Shown piece after piece: positions 10,536 through 21,871 of a DNA stretch of 64,000 nucleotides. Both the position numbers and the translations under genes were made by a program. Position 1 is the stretch's first letter. Every line of letters starts with the position of its first letter. A model generated the notes under the pieces. The model had not been told where the DNA came from and searched no databases. It saw nothing but the letters and a program-made list of their open reading frames with translations. This stretch comes from Ophiobolus disseminans (lineage: Eukaryota > Ascomycota > Dothideomycetes > Pleosporales > Phaeosphaeriaceae). Location: contig MU006216.1 in the NCBI GenBank assembly GCA_010093685.1, positions 1,315,065-1,379,064 of the forward strand. Direction: 5' to 3'.

Positions 10536-11174
10536 CTATCCCAGTCTTCTCGGCTTCTTACTCCTCACACCTCCAAACTTCAACCTCGTGCTATCACTCA
10601 ACCGCACGATCAAAGGCCTGACCTTCTTCCCCTCACTACCCAGTATCGCCTTGGTGACCGCTTCTCTGCCCGGACCAAAACCCCGGTAGATCAGCTCCAG
10701 CTTCTTGATCTGCGGCAACAAGCCCTTGTCCTGTATCCGGTTCATCAGAAACGCAGCCAGCTGGTAGCCCGCATCGTATGTGCCTCGCCCCGCTTTCCGG
10801 AACCCAATGTTTCCGCAGGACACACTAATCAGCGCATCACGATTCGGCTTCGATAGCGTAAGGTGCGTGTTGTGCTTGTGGGCGAAGATGTGCAATTTGT
10901 GTCTGTCGTCCTCGTCCCAGTCGCGGATTGTGAGGTTGCGTAGTGGCGTAGTCTGGCCGGGTATCATGTTGGAGAAGTAGTCGTTCGAGGCGCGGCGGAA
11001 GTTGGAGTCAATGCTTGACATGAGCGAGTCGAGGGGGTTCTCTGCCATGGGCGGGTCGACGGGCGGTGGTGCCAAGGTGGGTGAGGTCTGGGATATGCAT
11101 CGCGTGGGTTGGAAGGAGCGATGTGTTGTGCGAAGTGTCCTGCGGAATGTGCGGAGCGCAGTGTGCTGTGACAT
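10536..11174 (-). CDS. MRPS18: Mitochondrial small-subunit ribosomal protein uS11m, 212 aa
   Basis: The frame is open upstream to 11375, but the ATG at 11174 (MSQHTALRTFRRTLRTTHRS) gives a classical Arg/Ser/Thr-rich matrix presequence and is chosen. The uS11 core follows (RDALISVSCGNIGFRKAGRG, then TYDAGYQLAAFL). The C-terminus has GFGPGREAVTKAI and ends KFGGVRSKKPRRLG, the basic tail that contacts the decoding-region rRNA in S11 proteins. Yeast calls this protein Mrps18. It is single-exon and divergent from TIM44, with which it shares a 243-bp promoter region. Confidence 0.93.
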   Translation of the reverse strand: MSQHTALRTFRRTLRTTHRSFQPTRCISQTSPTLAPPPVDPPMAENPLDSLMSSIDSNFRRASNDYFSNMIPGQTTPLRNLTIRDWDEDDRHKLHIFAHKHNTHLTLSKPNRDALISVSCGNIGFRKAGRGTYDAGYQLAAFLMNRIQDKGLLPQIKKLELIYRGFGPGREAVTKAILGSEGKKVRPLIVRLSDSTRLKFGGVRSKKPRRLG

Positions 11175-11417
11175 GCTGTCTGCGTTCGGGGAGCTGTGCG
11201 CCCTCAATTGCGGAGGGGGTGTCGGTGGATGGGCTGGAATGCCGAAGAAAGTTACGATGTCGGATGGTCCGAGCTCGTGACGCGGAAAAAGATGGCATCG
11301 CCGAGAAGAGGCAACACTCTGCCCACGTCGTTGCAGCGCCCAATTTCTCCCGCATACCTTCGGCGCCAGCTTCACTCCAAGACCTCATTAGCAGGCAATC
11401 AATCCCCTTCCCACATA
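11175..11417. promoter_or_regulatory. Bidirectional promoter of uS11m and TIM44
   Basis: The 243 bp between the two chosen ATGs is the whole space available for both promoters and leaders. Both products are mitochondrial, so co-expression is plausible but not shown. Confidence 0.5.
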
Positions 11418-13120
11418 ATGCGACCGGCGACTACCAACACACTTGCTCGGGCACGATGGAGCATACAGCAGATCCCGACGACATCATCGAGCGCCTACGG
11501 ACGAGCTGCGGCTTATAGGCGGATATCCACCACAACACCGACCCCGCGACCGTCTACGTCGCTGTCTTTCTCTTCGCAAAACTCGGCCCTCCCATTCCTG
11601 CGGAGCGAATTCCTCCCACAAGACGTTCTCTTCCGAACCTCGTCCGCATACGCTCGGCATTTCTCCTCTCACTCCCCGTTGCATGAGCAGACGCAAAAAC
11701 AAAAACCTGTGAAGGACGAAGAGCCCGCGCCTCAACCCAAAGCAAAGCAGCCCGCCACTGAGGGTAACACAGAGCAGGCAGCAGGCGAGCAGGCGAAGGA
11801 GGAGGGAGAAGCAAAGGAGAAGAAAGCTGGTGAGGAAGAGGCTGGGGAGCAGAAGGAGGGCGAGGAGGGCAAAGACGGCAAGAAGAAGAAAGAAGATGCG
11901 CCAGCCCCACCACCCCACGGTGACAAGACACCCTGGCAGGTCTTCACCGACACCCTGAAGCAGGAGTTCCAGGCCTCGAAGGAATGGAATGAGGGCACCA
12001 AGGAACTGTCCGGCTCAATTCATGACTTCACGCAGAACCCACAAGTCCAGAAGGCAAAACAATTGTCCGATGAAGCAAAGACGAAAACGGCGCAAGCACT
12101 GAAGGCGACAGGACGAGCTGTTGGGCACGGTGCAGCATGGACGTGGGACACAATGCCAGTGAAGGGCGTACGAGCAGCTGCCAGAGTGACTGGATCTGGA
12201 CTCGAATATGCCACACGACCGGTGCGCCAGACGAAGGCTTTCCAGGCAATTGCAGAGACTGTTGATGACGGCAGCTCGTCGAGATACGGTGGCTGGACAG
12301 AGAAGGAAGAACGCAGAAAGAGGAGGGAATTGCGAGAACTAAACGAATTACAGCGGACTGGAGGGAAGCCTACCGGGCCCATGGATGAAGATCCTGAGTA
12401 TGTGACCTCTGGGCCAATATTCGTGACTTTGCTGACAACAATAGGGCTGGCACAAACATCACGCTTCACAAAGATGCCAAGTACAAGGAGATCTGGCGGG
12501 AATGGAAGGACAATTCTAAGCTCGCCCAAGGCTTCTTCAGCATGAAGACTGTATACAACGAGTCCGACAACGCCATCATCCAAACTGCACGAAGCATATC
12601 AGACCGCATCACGGGCTTCTTCGCGGAGAACGAGACTGCGATGGTCATCAAAAAGTTCCGCGAAATGGACCCCAACTTTCAGATGGAGCCTTTCCTGACA
12701 GAGATGCGCGAGTACATACTCCCTGAAGTCCTGGATGCATACGTCAAGGGTGACGTTGAGGTGTTGAAGCAATGGTTATCAGCAGCACAATACTCGGTAT
12801 ATGCCGCGCTCATGCAGCAATACCAAGCTGCTGGACTGAAGTCTGACGGAAAGATCGTTGATATTCGAGGTGTCGACGTCCTCAACGCCAAGCTGCTGGA
12901 GCCCGGAGAGATCCCAGTCTTCATTATAACATGCCGGACTCAGGAAGTACACGTCTACCGCAATGCTAAGAGCGGTGAGCTGGCATCTGGTATGGACGAC
13001 AAGGTTCAGCAAGTCACATACGCCATCGGTGTGACCAGGATACCCGAAGACGTCAACAACCCCGAGACAAGAGGTTGGCGACTCATCGAACTTCAGAAGA
13101 GCGCCAGGGACTACTACTGA
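11418..13120 (+). CDS. TIM44: Mitochondrial import inner-membrane translocase subunit Tim44, 551 aa
   Basis: Exons 11418-12397 and 12445-13120 are separated by a 47-nt intron (GTATGT...AACAATAG). The phase is restored to read DPEAGTNITLHKDAKYKEIW. The open frame extends upstream to a GTG at 11196; ATG 11418 is preferred because MRPATTNTLARARWSIQ opens an amphipathic presequence. A Lys/Glu/Ala-rich low-complexity segment lies at about residues 95-165. The conserved C-terminal Tim44 domain is complete (FFSMKTVYNESDNAIIQ onward to GWRLIELQKSARDYY). Tim44 sits on the matrix side of TIM23 and recruits mtHsp70 to drive presequence import. Length suits the fungal family. Confidence 0.95.
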
Positions 13121-13791
13121 GCAGCGCATCCTTTGTCTTTTACTTTTGTACTTCATACTTCGCTTGTGGCATTTTCACACTGGCAGTTCCTTCACTCTGG
13201 CATCTTCTGGCGTCCAAAAAAGGTGTCTTGCCCGGTCATTTTACATTTTTGTCTTATTACGATTCCCTCATCGAGGTGGACGATTTTGAGGGTTGGGGTT
13301 ACGACGCTGAATGAGGGGCACTGTGTCGGTATGGCGTTTGATATGATGACGCACTTCACCACTCTGTATGTATAGTATTTGGACGATGTGGTAGATAAGG
13401 GGGCCTGCGGCTACGAGCTGGTGTACAAGACGACAAAAGACCAATAATGTAGTTGAAGGTGTATGAAATAAAATTCTACATCACATCACCAGAAGCCTGT
13501 CAAAGTGGACGTTGTCTTCAACCCGTTCATTCAAACGGCCATACTTCACGCCGACAATGCCCCTGAATTACCAGTCGGCCGAACAATGCACCAAGTCTAT
13601 CAGCCTCAATTCCCTTGGCTTCCAAACACTTCCACTTGCCCATGTTCAACCCTCCAACCATCGCGCATCCTGAGCCGAGGTATCTCCAACCCCACGGCCC
13701 GAGCGTCGGACCTCCGATGACACCAATCGCTCACCGACTACTCGCGCAGCACTTAGCGGCCAAATCTCTGCTTCTGGGCGCATACGTAGCC
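13121..13791. other. Intergenic region, TIM44 to thioesterase gene
   Basis: 671 bp containing the TIM44 3' end and the next promoter. Short frames here lack domains. Nothing else is seen. Confidence 0.4.
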
Positions 13792-14829
13792 ATGTCGTCC
13801 GCAAGACTCGCCTTATCGAGACATGTGGGTCAAACGGTGTCGAGAACACACATTGCGCCGCTCCGGCGCGAGGTCGGCCGATGGAGTATAAAAGATGGGA
13901 GGGGCCTGAAGGCGAGGTGGAAAGGTCTTGACAGACAGAGTAGTATTAGGTGGCAGAGTAGCGTTGGTATGTATTGATATGTTCTTGTAATGGAGAGAAG
14001 ATGGACATGGCTGACTATCCTCACAGCATCACAATCCCAAACAACTATTCCAAACGAATCACAAACTCCACCGCCTCCGCCTCCTCCCCCAAAGACATCA
14101 CTCCTCATCCGCGCCCCTATCGCCCTCGCACTCACACTCCTTACCTTCGCCCTCGGCTTCACCATGGCCGGCGCCCCCGCCCTCTCCTCGCTCGCAGACA
14201 TTGCGAATCCACCCACCGACGCCGAAACGCTCGACCTGTTCGTGCCGTCCACCGACGAAGTCGCCGCCATAGAAAAAGCCCTCCTCTCGCACCCCCTTGT
14301 ACGGGAACTCTTGCAGGAAGAAGGCTTCATCGCGTCGCGCCCACACCTCAAAATTCCAGAGAAACTGCGCGCCCAGAACCTCACGGGCGGTACGCTACAA
14401 GGCCCGGATAAACTTGCCGTCCCGCCGCTGCAGTTCACGACGGAGGATGGGAGTCAATTCGTGAGCTTCCAGTACGTGGGCCACGCACTGTGCGGGCATC
14501 CAGGAATCGTGCACGGCGGACTGCTGGCTACGCTTCTGGACGAGGGGCTTGCGCGGTGCTGTTTCCCCGCGCTGCCGAATAAAGTGGCTGTTACGGCGAG
14601 TTTGAAGATCGAGTACAAGGCGCCGGCTATGGCGGGCCAGGTTCTTGTGCTCAGGGCGGAGACGACAAAGGTTGAGGGAAGAAAGGCGTGGGTTGTGGGA
14701 CGGTTGGAGACGCTAGTTAGTGAGGAGGAGCATAAGGCGGGGAAGAGGGAGGGTGTGGTGCTTACGACGGGGGAGGCGTTGTTTATTGAGCCGCGGCAGG
14801 CTGCGAGTATGAGGAGGGTTGTGAATTGA
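13792..14829 (+). CDS. Membrane-anchored hotdog-fold (4HBT) acyl-CoA thioesterase-like protein, 325 aa
   Basis: Exons 13792-13966 and 14027-14829 are joined in phase across a 60-nt intron (GTATGT...CTCACAG). Exon 1 (MSSARLALSRHVGQTVSRTH) resembles a mitochondrial presequence. A proline run is followed by a transmembrane helix at about residues 88-107 (PIALALTLLTFALGF). The hotdog domain occupies roughly residues 190-310, with the family signature around HPGIVHGGLLATLLDEGLAR, then KIEYKAPAMAGQVLVL. Fungal homologues are uncharacterised; hydrolysis of an acyl-CoA near the inner membrane is inferred from the fold. An alternative start inside the intron (ATG 13990) would keep the domain but lose the presequence. 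Confidence 0.85.
13887..13894 (+). promoter_or_regulatory. TATAAAAG motif inside exon 1 of the thioesterase gene
   Basis: A perfect TATA-box-like octamer lies about 100 nt before ATG 13990. It could serve a second, internal transcript. It is equally the plain coding sequence of exon 1 (WSIKDG), so function is uncertain. Confidence 0.25.
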
Positions 14830-14990
14830 GGGATGGTGGTAGTGGAGTTTGGCGTCTATTGGAGGCATTCCGGAAGGGTATTTTGCAAGTGCATATAGAT
14901 GATAGATCATGTTCGATAATTCGATGACTTACTTTTGAAGCATTGTAACTAGCAAAATAAATGACTGACCTAGAAACCAACCTCTGATCA

Positions 14991-17962
14991 CTATCTCACT
15001 CCTTTCTTCTCCTCCGTTAACATCCAACTATTCCCGCACACGCAATGCTTAGCCACACCCATCAGCCAACCCGCATGATGATGCGTATATCCGGGCAGGC
15101 CTTGCACCACATCCTCCATATACGCACTGCACCTCGTACACATCCTCAACTGCCTCTTCCCATGTCCGTCACCCACGCTCTGTATGCTATCGCTCCGACC
15201 ACGATTTATCGGCTGCCCCGATGCGGATGGATGTTCCTGCTTCCCAACGCCACGTATGATCATCTTCTGACACACGTCAACGACATGCGCATCGTGCCAT
15301 CTCTCTGCGCGCTTGCTTTCTTGGAAGCCGAGCCACATTGTGTCGAAGAACATGAGTCTGCCAGAGTCGAGTCTATCCGCTAGACAGCCGCCGGTCAACT
15401 TGTCGTTCCAGAGTGTATCAGTGACCAGGCGCTTCGCAACCGGGAAGAGGACTTCTGGTATCCTACCCAACATCAACTCACGCTCGCAGTGGTTGCGCTG
15501 TGTATCCGACAGATTGGCGCGCTTATACGCGTTGCGAACTTGATTGTGTGTTTCCGTCATGAGGAATTCGAACCAGCGCCAGTCAAAGGGAAGTTCGCTG
15601 ACAGCGGCGTGCAACGGGGTGTATAATTTGCGAATCTCGGGTGTTTGCATGGGTTGAGTAGGGCTAATGAAGGTTTCTGCGCTGCGTTTTACCCATACAA
15701 GAGGTTTGGCCCAGAGTTGCATCATTGCGCGAGGGAAGGCGGAGAGCAATATGAGAACGACGGGGTTGTTGAGGGTGAAAATCTTTTGCTCCAGAGTTTC
15801 TTTGGTGAGGCTGGGTGAGGGTAGATCCTCCACCGCACGACCAAGGGTGAAGAGTTGGTCAAGCACGTAGGCCATGAAATGCATTATCCAGCGGCATATG
15901 CCTATAAATTGGGGCACAACTTCTGGGCGTAGGGAGACCTTTTCGAGATTTACGTGCATGCGGCTAATGGTTGTTAGGATCTGGGTGACGTATTTGATGT
16001 TGAGAATTATCCAAGCCATTTTGCTTGTTAACGAGCGGTCAGTCGTGCCCCGAAGACCGAGAAGGTTCATAGCGGAGAGGGTCTTGACGAAGAATGGGGA
16101 ACGTCCCAGTAAGAGAAGGTGTTGTTGGCTATTGTCATCGACGCCGCAGTCGATGTTGACTTGGAGGCCGTCAAATAGGAGATTGATGAAGTCGGTCTTG
16201 CGCTTCTCCGTCAGGGACCCCATGATGCTAAAGATGTCGTCGCTTGAGAAGTATTGATTTGCTGCTGAAGCTGATTGGAGGACTATTGCCGCAAGAGCAG
16301 CAGAGTGGCGGGGATCATCATCTTCCGCCGAAAGGCTGCCATGTTGATACTCCATCGAACGGAGCTTGACGTTACCGTCATGCTGCATGCACACCGCTAT
16401 GCAGTGATTAGGCGAGAATGCAACATGTAACGAAGGTTCAGTCTGTGGGAAGGCAAAACCGGCCTGTAGTAACGAGGTTATCGTGTCTGTGCTGCTGTCA
16501 GGCATGATCACTTCCATTGACGATCGCTTTCTGAACTCGATTGTACCGTCGCTGTAAGCAAAAGCTAAGAGCATGTTATACCACAAAGGATAGGTCGCTA
16601 GAACGACTGAGAGCAACGGGTAGTCGGGTTGTCTTCTGAGTTTGAACAAGCCCCTCGAGGGAACCGAGCCCACGGTCTTCTTCTTCGAGGTGACCTGGTC
16701 GAGGCTGGGATGAAGCTGCGTTTGCTGTACGTGGACCACCTCCCATTTGACTATGACGCTCTGAGGAGGTTCTTGGGGCTGCAGCTGATCAAATGTGATC
16801 AAGTTTGGTGGGCGGCAGAAAATCGCCTGTATCGTCGGCAACAAGCCATCGTCCTGTTCTGGAGTTGTTGGCAAGAAGTTGAGGTGCGTGAGCTGTGCAG
16901 CTGCCACTCCTCCTGACTCGCCACCATTAGCCAAATCATCGCTGATGAGCGTGGTGGGACTACAATCATCTTCTATGCTGATCAAGGACACATGTAGGTT
17001 AGGTTTGTCGAATGGCCCGGCATTGGCATTACGTTTCTCTGGTGGTACGTTCCAAATCGCTTCGACTCGATATAGGTGGAGCCGCCGCGTAACATCGTAC
17101 GCGGCTAATAACAGACTGTTATCGTTATTCGAGGCAAATGCGGCATGTGTAAAGGGTTCTTTTGTTGAGATCATTGGTCCCAACTGGGCTGTGGACTCTT
17201 GCCAGCTACTGTCAAGCTGCTGGAATCGAAGCTTTAGCTCGCCATGCCTCTTGAGGTAGAGGAGGGACGCTTTGCCGTCGACTGGATGGAATGCATCGTT
17301 GAAAATGTGTGACTTCATATGCCACTTCCATTTGCTGCCTTCGCGGGTTGTCGACCACGCAATGTGATTCTGAACTCGTGTCAACGTCACTTACCTTTAC
17401 CACTGTTGACCGCTCTTACCTTAGCCTCGTATGGGTGGATAGCAAGCCAGTGCATTCCAACTACGCCATCTACCTCAGCTTCCGGATGCGCCAAGTCTGC
17501 CCTGATGAAGGTCATGCGGTCCAGGGCCATAGCACAGGAGAAGACCATAACCCGCCCAGCCGCATCCATCACTGCGAGATCGTTGCCAAGATGGCTCCAC
17601 GAGAGATGAACAAACGGAAACTCATCGCGGCCTCGAGGAACTTGGAGTGGAACGTCCTCTCTCAAATCCCACTTACCAACCTCTGCGTTTCGAGCGAATA
17701 CCTTCAGGTTGATGGTATAACCGTCGGGGCTGATACATGCCACGCAGCCGTTTTTCGACCAGGCAATTTTTCTGCCCGGCGTCAACTTTGCTCAGAAGTT
17801 TCTTCAACACAGGAGTTCTTACTCGCAACAGCCACTCGCACCCAAGTCGTCGATGCGCCGGGCTAGTCCTTTGACGGGAACAGCGGCGACGATAGTCGAC
17901 ATTTGCAGATCCACGTGCTCGGAGTCGCCAAATAGATCGTCCATGTTATATGCTGCGTCCAT
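14991..17962 (-). CDS. MED16: Mediator complex subunit 16 (Med16/Sin4), 956 aa
   Basis: Three exons: 17823-17962, 17420-17771 and 14991-17369. Introns of 51 nt and 50 nt were placed so that SGCCE joins KIAWSKNGCVACIS and HPYEAK joins NHIAWSTTREG; both phases agree. The N-terminal half is the WD40-like domain of Med16 and the C-terminal half is helical. The protein ends in a Cys/His motif (CTRCSAYMEDV ... HCVCGNSWML) typical of fungal Med16. Med16 belongs to the Mediator tail and relays signals from activators to RNA polymerase II. A second in-frame ATG lies at 17944. The gene is divergent from the sirtuin gene. Confidence 0.93.
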
Positions 17963-19188
17963 GACAGCGGGCGTGCGCGCCGAAGTTGGGCGCAATTCAA
18001 TAGAAGTAACAAATCCGAGGAAGACGCAGAGAGCTGGCAGGAAAACGGTAACAACAATTACTTTTGATGGCGATGCGGCCGGGTATCACGCACGGAAAAG
18101 GCACAATGTATTTTTGAGCTGAGAGAGACTTGTAAGGCTCTCACAGCAGGTGATAGAGACGAAGAGGCAGATCTGTGGTTGGGGCCGACTCGACATGGGT
18201 CAGCGGGAACAAGCGAGGCAGGCGCTGACCCGCTAGCGTACTTCCTCTTCGCCGCTAGCATCGTGTATTGTTCGTGAGAGCTTCGCGGTGCTCGTGCGCA
18301 TTGTCGCCGTCAGCCATTCACCACGCCGTGAAGTGGGGACTCCACGGTAGATACGGCATGTAGAACGAGCGCTGCTTTGGGGCGGTCTATGCGGGTGTTA
18401 ACGTATGGGTTCGCGAGTCCGAAGATGCTGATGTGCAGCGACCCCTCTCATATTGGGGCGTGGTCCGATGCGCCGTGGCTGTATGAGGTGTGCCTGAGTC
18501 CAGCGAACAAAGGCCACAAAGCAGACGCTGTCTTTACGCATAACGAACGTATCGTGCCGCTTCTGGGCGTCTCCCATGCTGCTTGAATGCGCCCGCAACC
18601 ACGGTGCCCGGAATCGACAACCACGGCTCACAACTAGCAGCGTTCCCTCCGAGGTGTAAACAGAGGCAAGTGTTTGGGAGTTGGTGTTCGCTGGCTTGGC
18701 GCAGTCATTCAAGGTTCCCGGCGGCCCTCGTTCGTCGCAACACGATTCCAACCTCCCCATTTCGCCCTCCCCTTCACCGCGCACGTCGCGTCCGCCGCAC
18801 ACGCGCACCTGCCCATAACAATTGCACTTTCTCGCGTCGTCACAATGGCCTAGCGTCGCTCCTCAATTTGCACGGATTTCCTCGACGGAGATCCAAAGAC
18901 GCAGCGTGTCACGACACGAACCCGTTGCCCTTGTTGTACGCCTACCACACCACCACGGGGCTTCATCAATTCTCCACACGCTGCTCGTCACCCAGAGACG
19001 CCTGTATACTCGTGTATAAAAGCCGTCCGCGATAGCCACTGTGTTGTTGAAGCCGCGGCCCTAAGCGCGGAACATCCCTGAGTTGGCAGGTGCACCACGC
19101 TTCACCGAACCTTCCCCACGACGCCCCATCGCCGCTTCCTATTGTTGTAGAACGCGGCAGCCTTCACGACGTGCCTTCCCTCTTCATC
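17963..19188. promoter_or_regulatory. Divergent promoter region, MED16 / HST4-like
   Basis: About 1.2 kb without a supported gene. A TATAAAAG motif at 19015-19022 lies 167 nt before the sirtuin ATG. Short frames in the region (18398-18808, 18583-19035) have no domain and skewed composition. Confidence 0.4.
19015..19022 (+). promoter_or_regulatory. TATA-box-like motif upstream of the sirtuin gene
   Basis: TATAAAAG on the plus strand, 167 nt before ATG 19189 in a gene-free stretch. The position suits a core promoter with a leader of ~130 nt. Confidence 0.35.
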
Positions 19189-21165
19189 ATGGATTATTGC
19201 ACGCTAATCAACGAGCCGAGCTCGCCGCTGAGCCCGGTTCCTTCATCGGATGCCTCCGACTCTGAGGTGTCCATGCTCTCTCGCTCGCCCACACCACCAT
19301 CAGAGGCCGACCGATCCTTCTCCAAGCGCCAGGCATACATGTCCCCGTCTTCTTCTCGAAGATCATCGGCCAAAACCTCCCCTGCACCCGAGGATATGCC
19401 GTCCCCACCCCCTTCCAGCAACGACGATGAGGCGCGTCCACGCAAGAGGAGAAAGCTCACGGACCCCAAAGAGCGCACCGCTGAGCGTCTCGACCTCTCG
19501 AGCGCAGACATCGACGACGACCAGCAGCCGCAACTGCAGCGCCTCCTGAACGTGCTACACAAGAAGCGCAAGATCGTTGTCATCGCTGGCGCCGGCATCT
19601 CGGTGTCGGCTGGTATTCCCGACTTCCGATCTGCCACCGGCCTGTTCAACAGCCTCAAGAAGGAGCACAAGCTCAAGTCCTCTGGGAAAGACTTATTTGA
19701 CGCTTCCGTCTATCAAGACGATTCTTCTACTTCAACATTCCACGACATGGTCCGCACTTTATCACAACACACAAAGTCTGCACAGCCCACCGCCTTCCAC
19801 CATCTCCTCGCGACTCTGGCTCAAGAGGGCCGCTTAATGCGTCTATACACGCAAAATGTTGATGGCATCGACACGTCGCTACCACCATTGAACACTCAAA
19901 TCCCGTTCCCCAAGAAGGGCCCTTGGCCAAAGACTGTACAAGTGCACGGAGGACTCGATTACATGGTTTGCTCCAAGTGCCACGACCTAAAGCCGTTCGA
20001 TTCCGCAATGTTCAATGGACCTACACCGCCTCCATGTCCAAGCTGTGTAGAAACCGACAACGTCCGTCAGCTGACTGATAAGCGCAGCCATGGAATTGGA
20101 CGTCTGCGGCCACGAATGGTTCTCTACAACGAACACAATCCGGATGACGAGGCAATCGGAGCTTGTGCTGCTGCCGACATGCGCCTGCGGCCAGACGCTG
20201 TTATCGTGGCAGGTACCACACTCAAAGTCCCTGGTGTACGAAGGATTGCGCGCGAGATGTGTAAGATTGTTAGGGACCGAAGAGATGGTGTTGCTGTTTG
20301 GATCAACAACGACCCTGAGCCGCTAGGCAAGGAGCTCGAGGACGTCTGGGATCTGGTGGTCAAGGGGCCTTGCGATGAGGTGGCGCGCTACGCTAACATG
20401 CGGAGATGGGACGATCCGATGGACTACAAGGAGGTCACAGACGCGGATATGAGCAAGATCAAGGAAAAGCAAAAGGCGGAGGTTATCATTGGGACGCCGA
20501 GAAAACCTGGTGTTCTGCGCAACGCAGGACAACTCACTCCTGGTCAAAGTCCACGCATTCTACCTCAGACGATGATCAAGGAGGAACAGCCCACTCCGTC
20601 GAAGAAAGGGACCAAACGAAAGGCCGACGGGCAAATGGATCTGTTCGGCAAGGTGGCAACGAAGCCTGCTAAGAAAGCCCCCACACGGCCAAGGAAGACA
20701 GCGGCCGGTAAGAGTAAAGCGAAGAAGAAGGAACTCACTGGTATCAATGCTGTGTTCAAGTCCACCAAGAACACTGCGAGGCCCGTAGGCAAACCTTTGG
20801 CCATATCCACCGATCCTTCTCCTCCAGTCTTAAAGGCAGAGTACAATGCGCAGCTGGCAGCCGTACCGAAAGAGAACGTCAACGACACTATCCACGTCGA
20901 GAAAAAGCCAACAGCATCGAGGCGACCCAGACTCACCAAGATCAAGTCTAGTTATGTCATGGCGCAACTGTCTGATGCAGACCCGCGCACCAATCAATCT
21001 CCGAAACGGCCAGAAGTGGAGAGTTTCACGCCAATCAAGCCCCGTACGGCTAGTCAACAGTTGCGGGATGAAAGCGATTCTCGTCCTTCCACAGCCAGTT
21101 CCCAAAGAGATGAGATCATCCATCCTACCTCTGTACCGCAAGGCATGGGTAAACTGTTCAACTAG
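19189..21165 (+). CDS. HST4: Sir2-family NAD-dependent deacetylase, Hst3/Hst4 type, 658 aa
   Basis: The frame opens with a GTG at 19090; the first ATG is at 19189. A disordered, Ser/Pro-rich leader with a basic RPRKRRKL stretch (possible nuclear signal) precedes the catalytic core. The core has GAGISVSAGIPDFRS at about residue 134, TQNVDGID near 224, and the catalytic His in VQVHGGL (residue 253). Zinc ligands are supplied by CSKC and CPSC. VAGTTLKVPGVRRIAREM is the variant typical of the Hst3/Hst4 class, whose members deacetylate histone H3 Lys56 and protect genome stability. The ~200-residue tail is Lys-rich and disordered. Assignment to Hst4 rather than Hst3 is by class only. Confidence 0.9.
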   Translation: MDYCTLINEPSSPLSPVPSSDASDSEVSMLSRSPTPPSEADRSFSKRQAYMSPSSSRRSSAKTSPAPEDMPSPPPSSNDDEARPRKRRKLTDPKERTAERLDLSSADIDDDQQPQLQRLLNVLHKKRKIVVIAGAGISVSAGIPDFRSATGLFNSLKKEHKLKSSGKDLFDASVYQDDSSTSTFHDMVRTLSQHTKSAQPTAFHHLLATLAQEGRLMRLYTQNVDGIDTSLPPLNTQIPFPKKGPWPKTVQVHGGLDYMVCSKCHDLKPFDSAMFNGPTPPPCPSCVETDNVRQLTDKRSHGIGRLRPRMVLYNEHNPDDEAIGACAAADMRLRPDAVIVAGTTLKVPGVRRIAREMCKIVRDRRDGVAVWINNDPEPLGKELEDVWDLVVKGPCDEVARYANMRRWDDPMDYKEVTDADMSKIKEKQKAEVIIGTPRKPGVLRNAGQLTPGQSPRILPQTMIKEEQPTPSKKGTKRKADGQMDLFGKVATKPAKKAPTRPRKTAAGKSKAKKKELTGINAVFKSTKNTARPVGKPLAISTDPSPPVLKAEYNAQLAAVPKENVNDTIHVEKKPTASRRPRLTKIKSSYVMAQLSDADPRTNQSPKRPEVESFTPIKPRTASQQLRDESDSRPSTASSQRDEIIHPTSVPQGMGKLFN

Positions 21166-21871
21166 ATTTCTTGCATTTCCCGGCGTTGTAAGCGATGTAT
21201 GCCCATGGTGTATACATTCAGCAGTCTTGTCACCACTGCATACACGGTGTTTTGACTTTCATGTGCGGAGGTGGTTCAGTTGTACGATGAGTACTTTAGT
21301 TTTGCTTTTGCATCCTTACCACGCTGGTTGCATGATACCCAGATAGACTCGATAGTCTTCGCAGGTACTCTTTGGTGGCTCATTCGTACAGGATATTAGG
21401 GTAACAATAGCTTCGGCTGTTGTTGCTAGTCAATCAATGACATATGCTATTGCAATATTACAACCTTTCAACAACTTTATAGTCCCAAATTTGATGAGTC
21501 ACAATTATTGGTAAAGTGAAAGTGGACGTGGTCTATCATGGATCGCTTCTTGTGCAGACATTGAATGCTTGCGCGCCTTCCCATGCTAGCGCAATCCTTG
21601 GCGCTAAGTCCTATCCGCTAATGTTCCTCGACACTTGTTCCGCACAGTGCGTTCTCTCTCTATGCAATGATAGCGCTGTTCCCTTCATCTCCTTTCACAC
21701 TCTGTTCAGTTCAACTGTTCTGCTATTCAATATAGATCCCTCACGCGCTGCAATTCAGGCTTTTCAGGAGGCTGCTAGCTCTGTGGATTTCATTACCACC
21801 TAAGAGCATGACAAGAGTACCTACAGATGTTGAAGCTGCCTGAAAATTGAGACATTGTTGGACAGTTAGCA
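21166..21871. other. Intergenic region, sirtuin to PLC-like gene
   Basis: 706 bp, locally AT-richer than the flanking genes. It holds the sirtuin 3' end and the next promoter. The frame at 21516-21803 has no domain. Confidence 0.4.
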
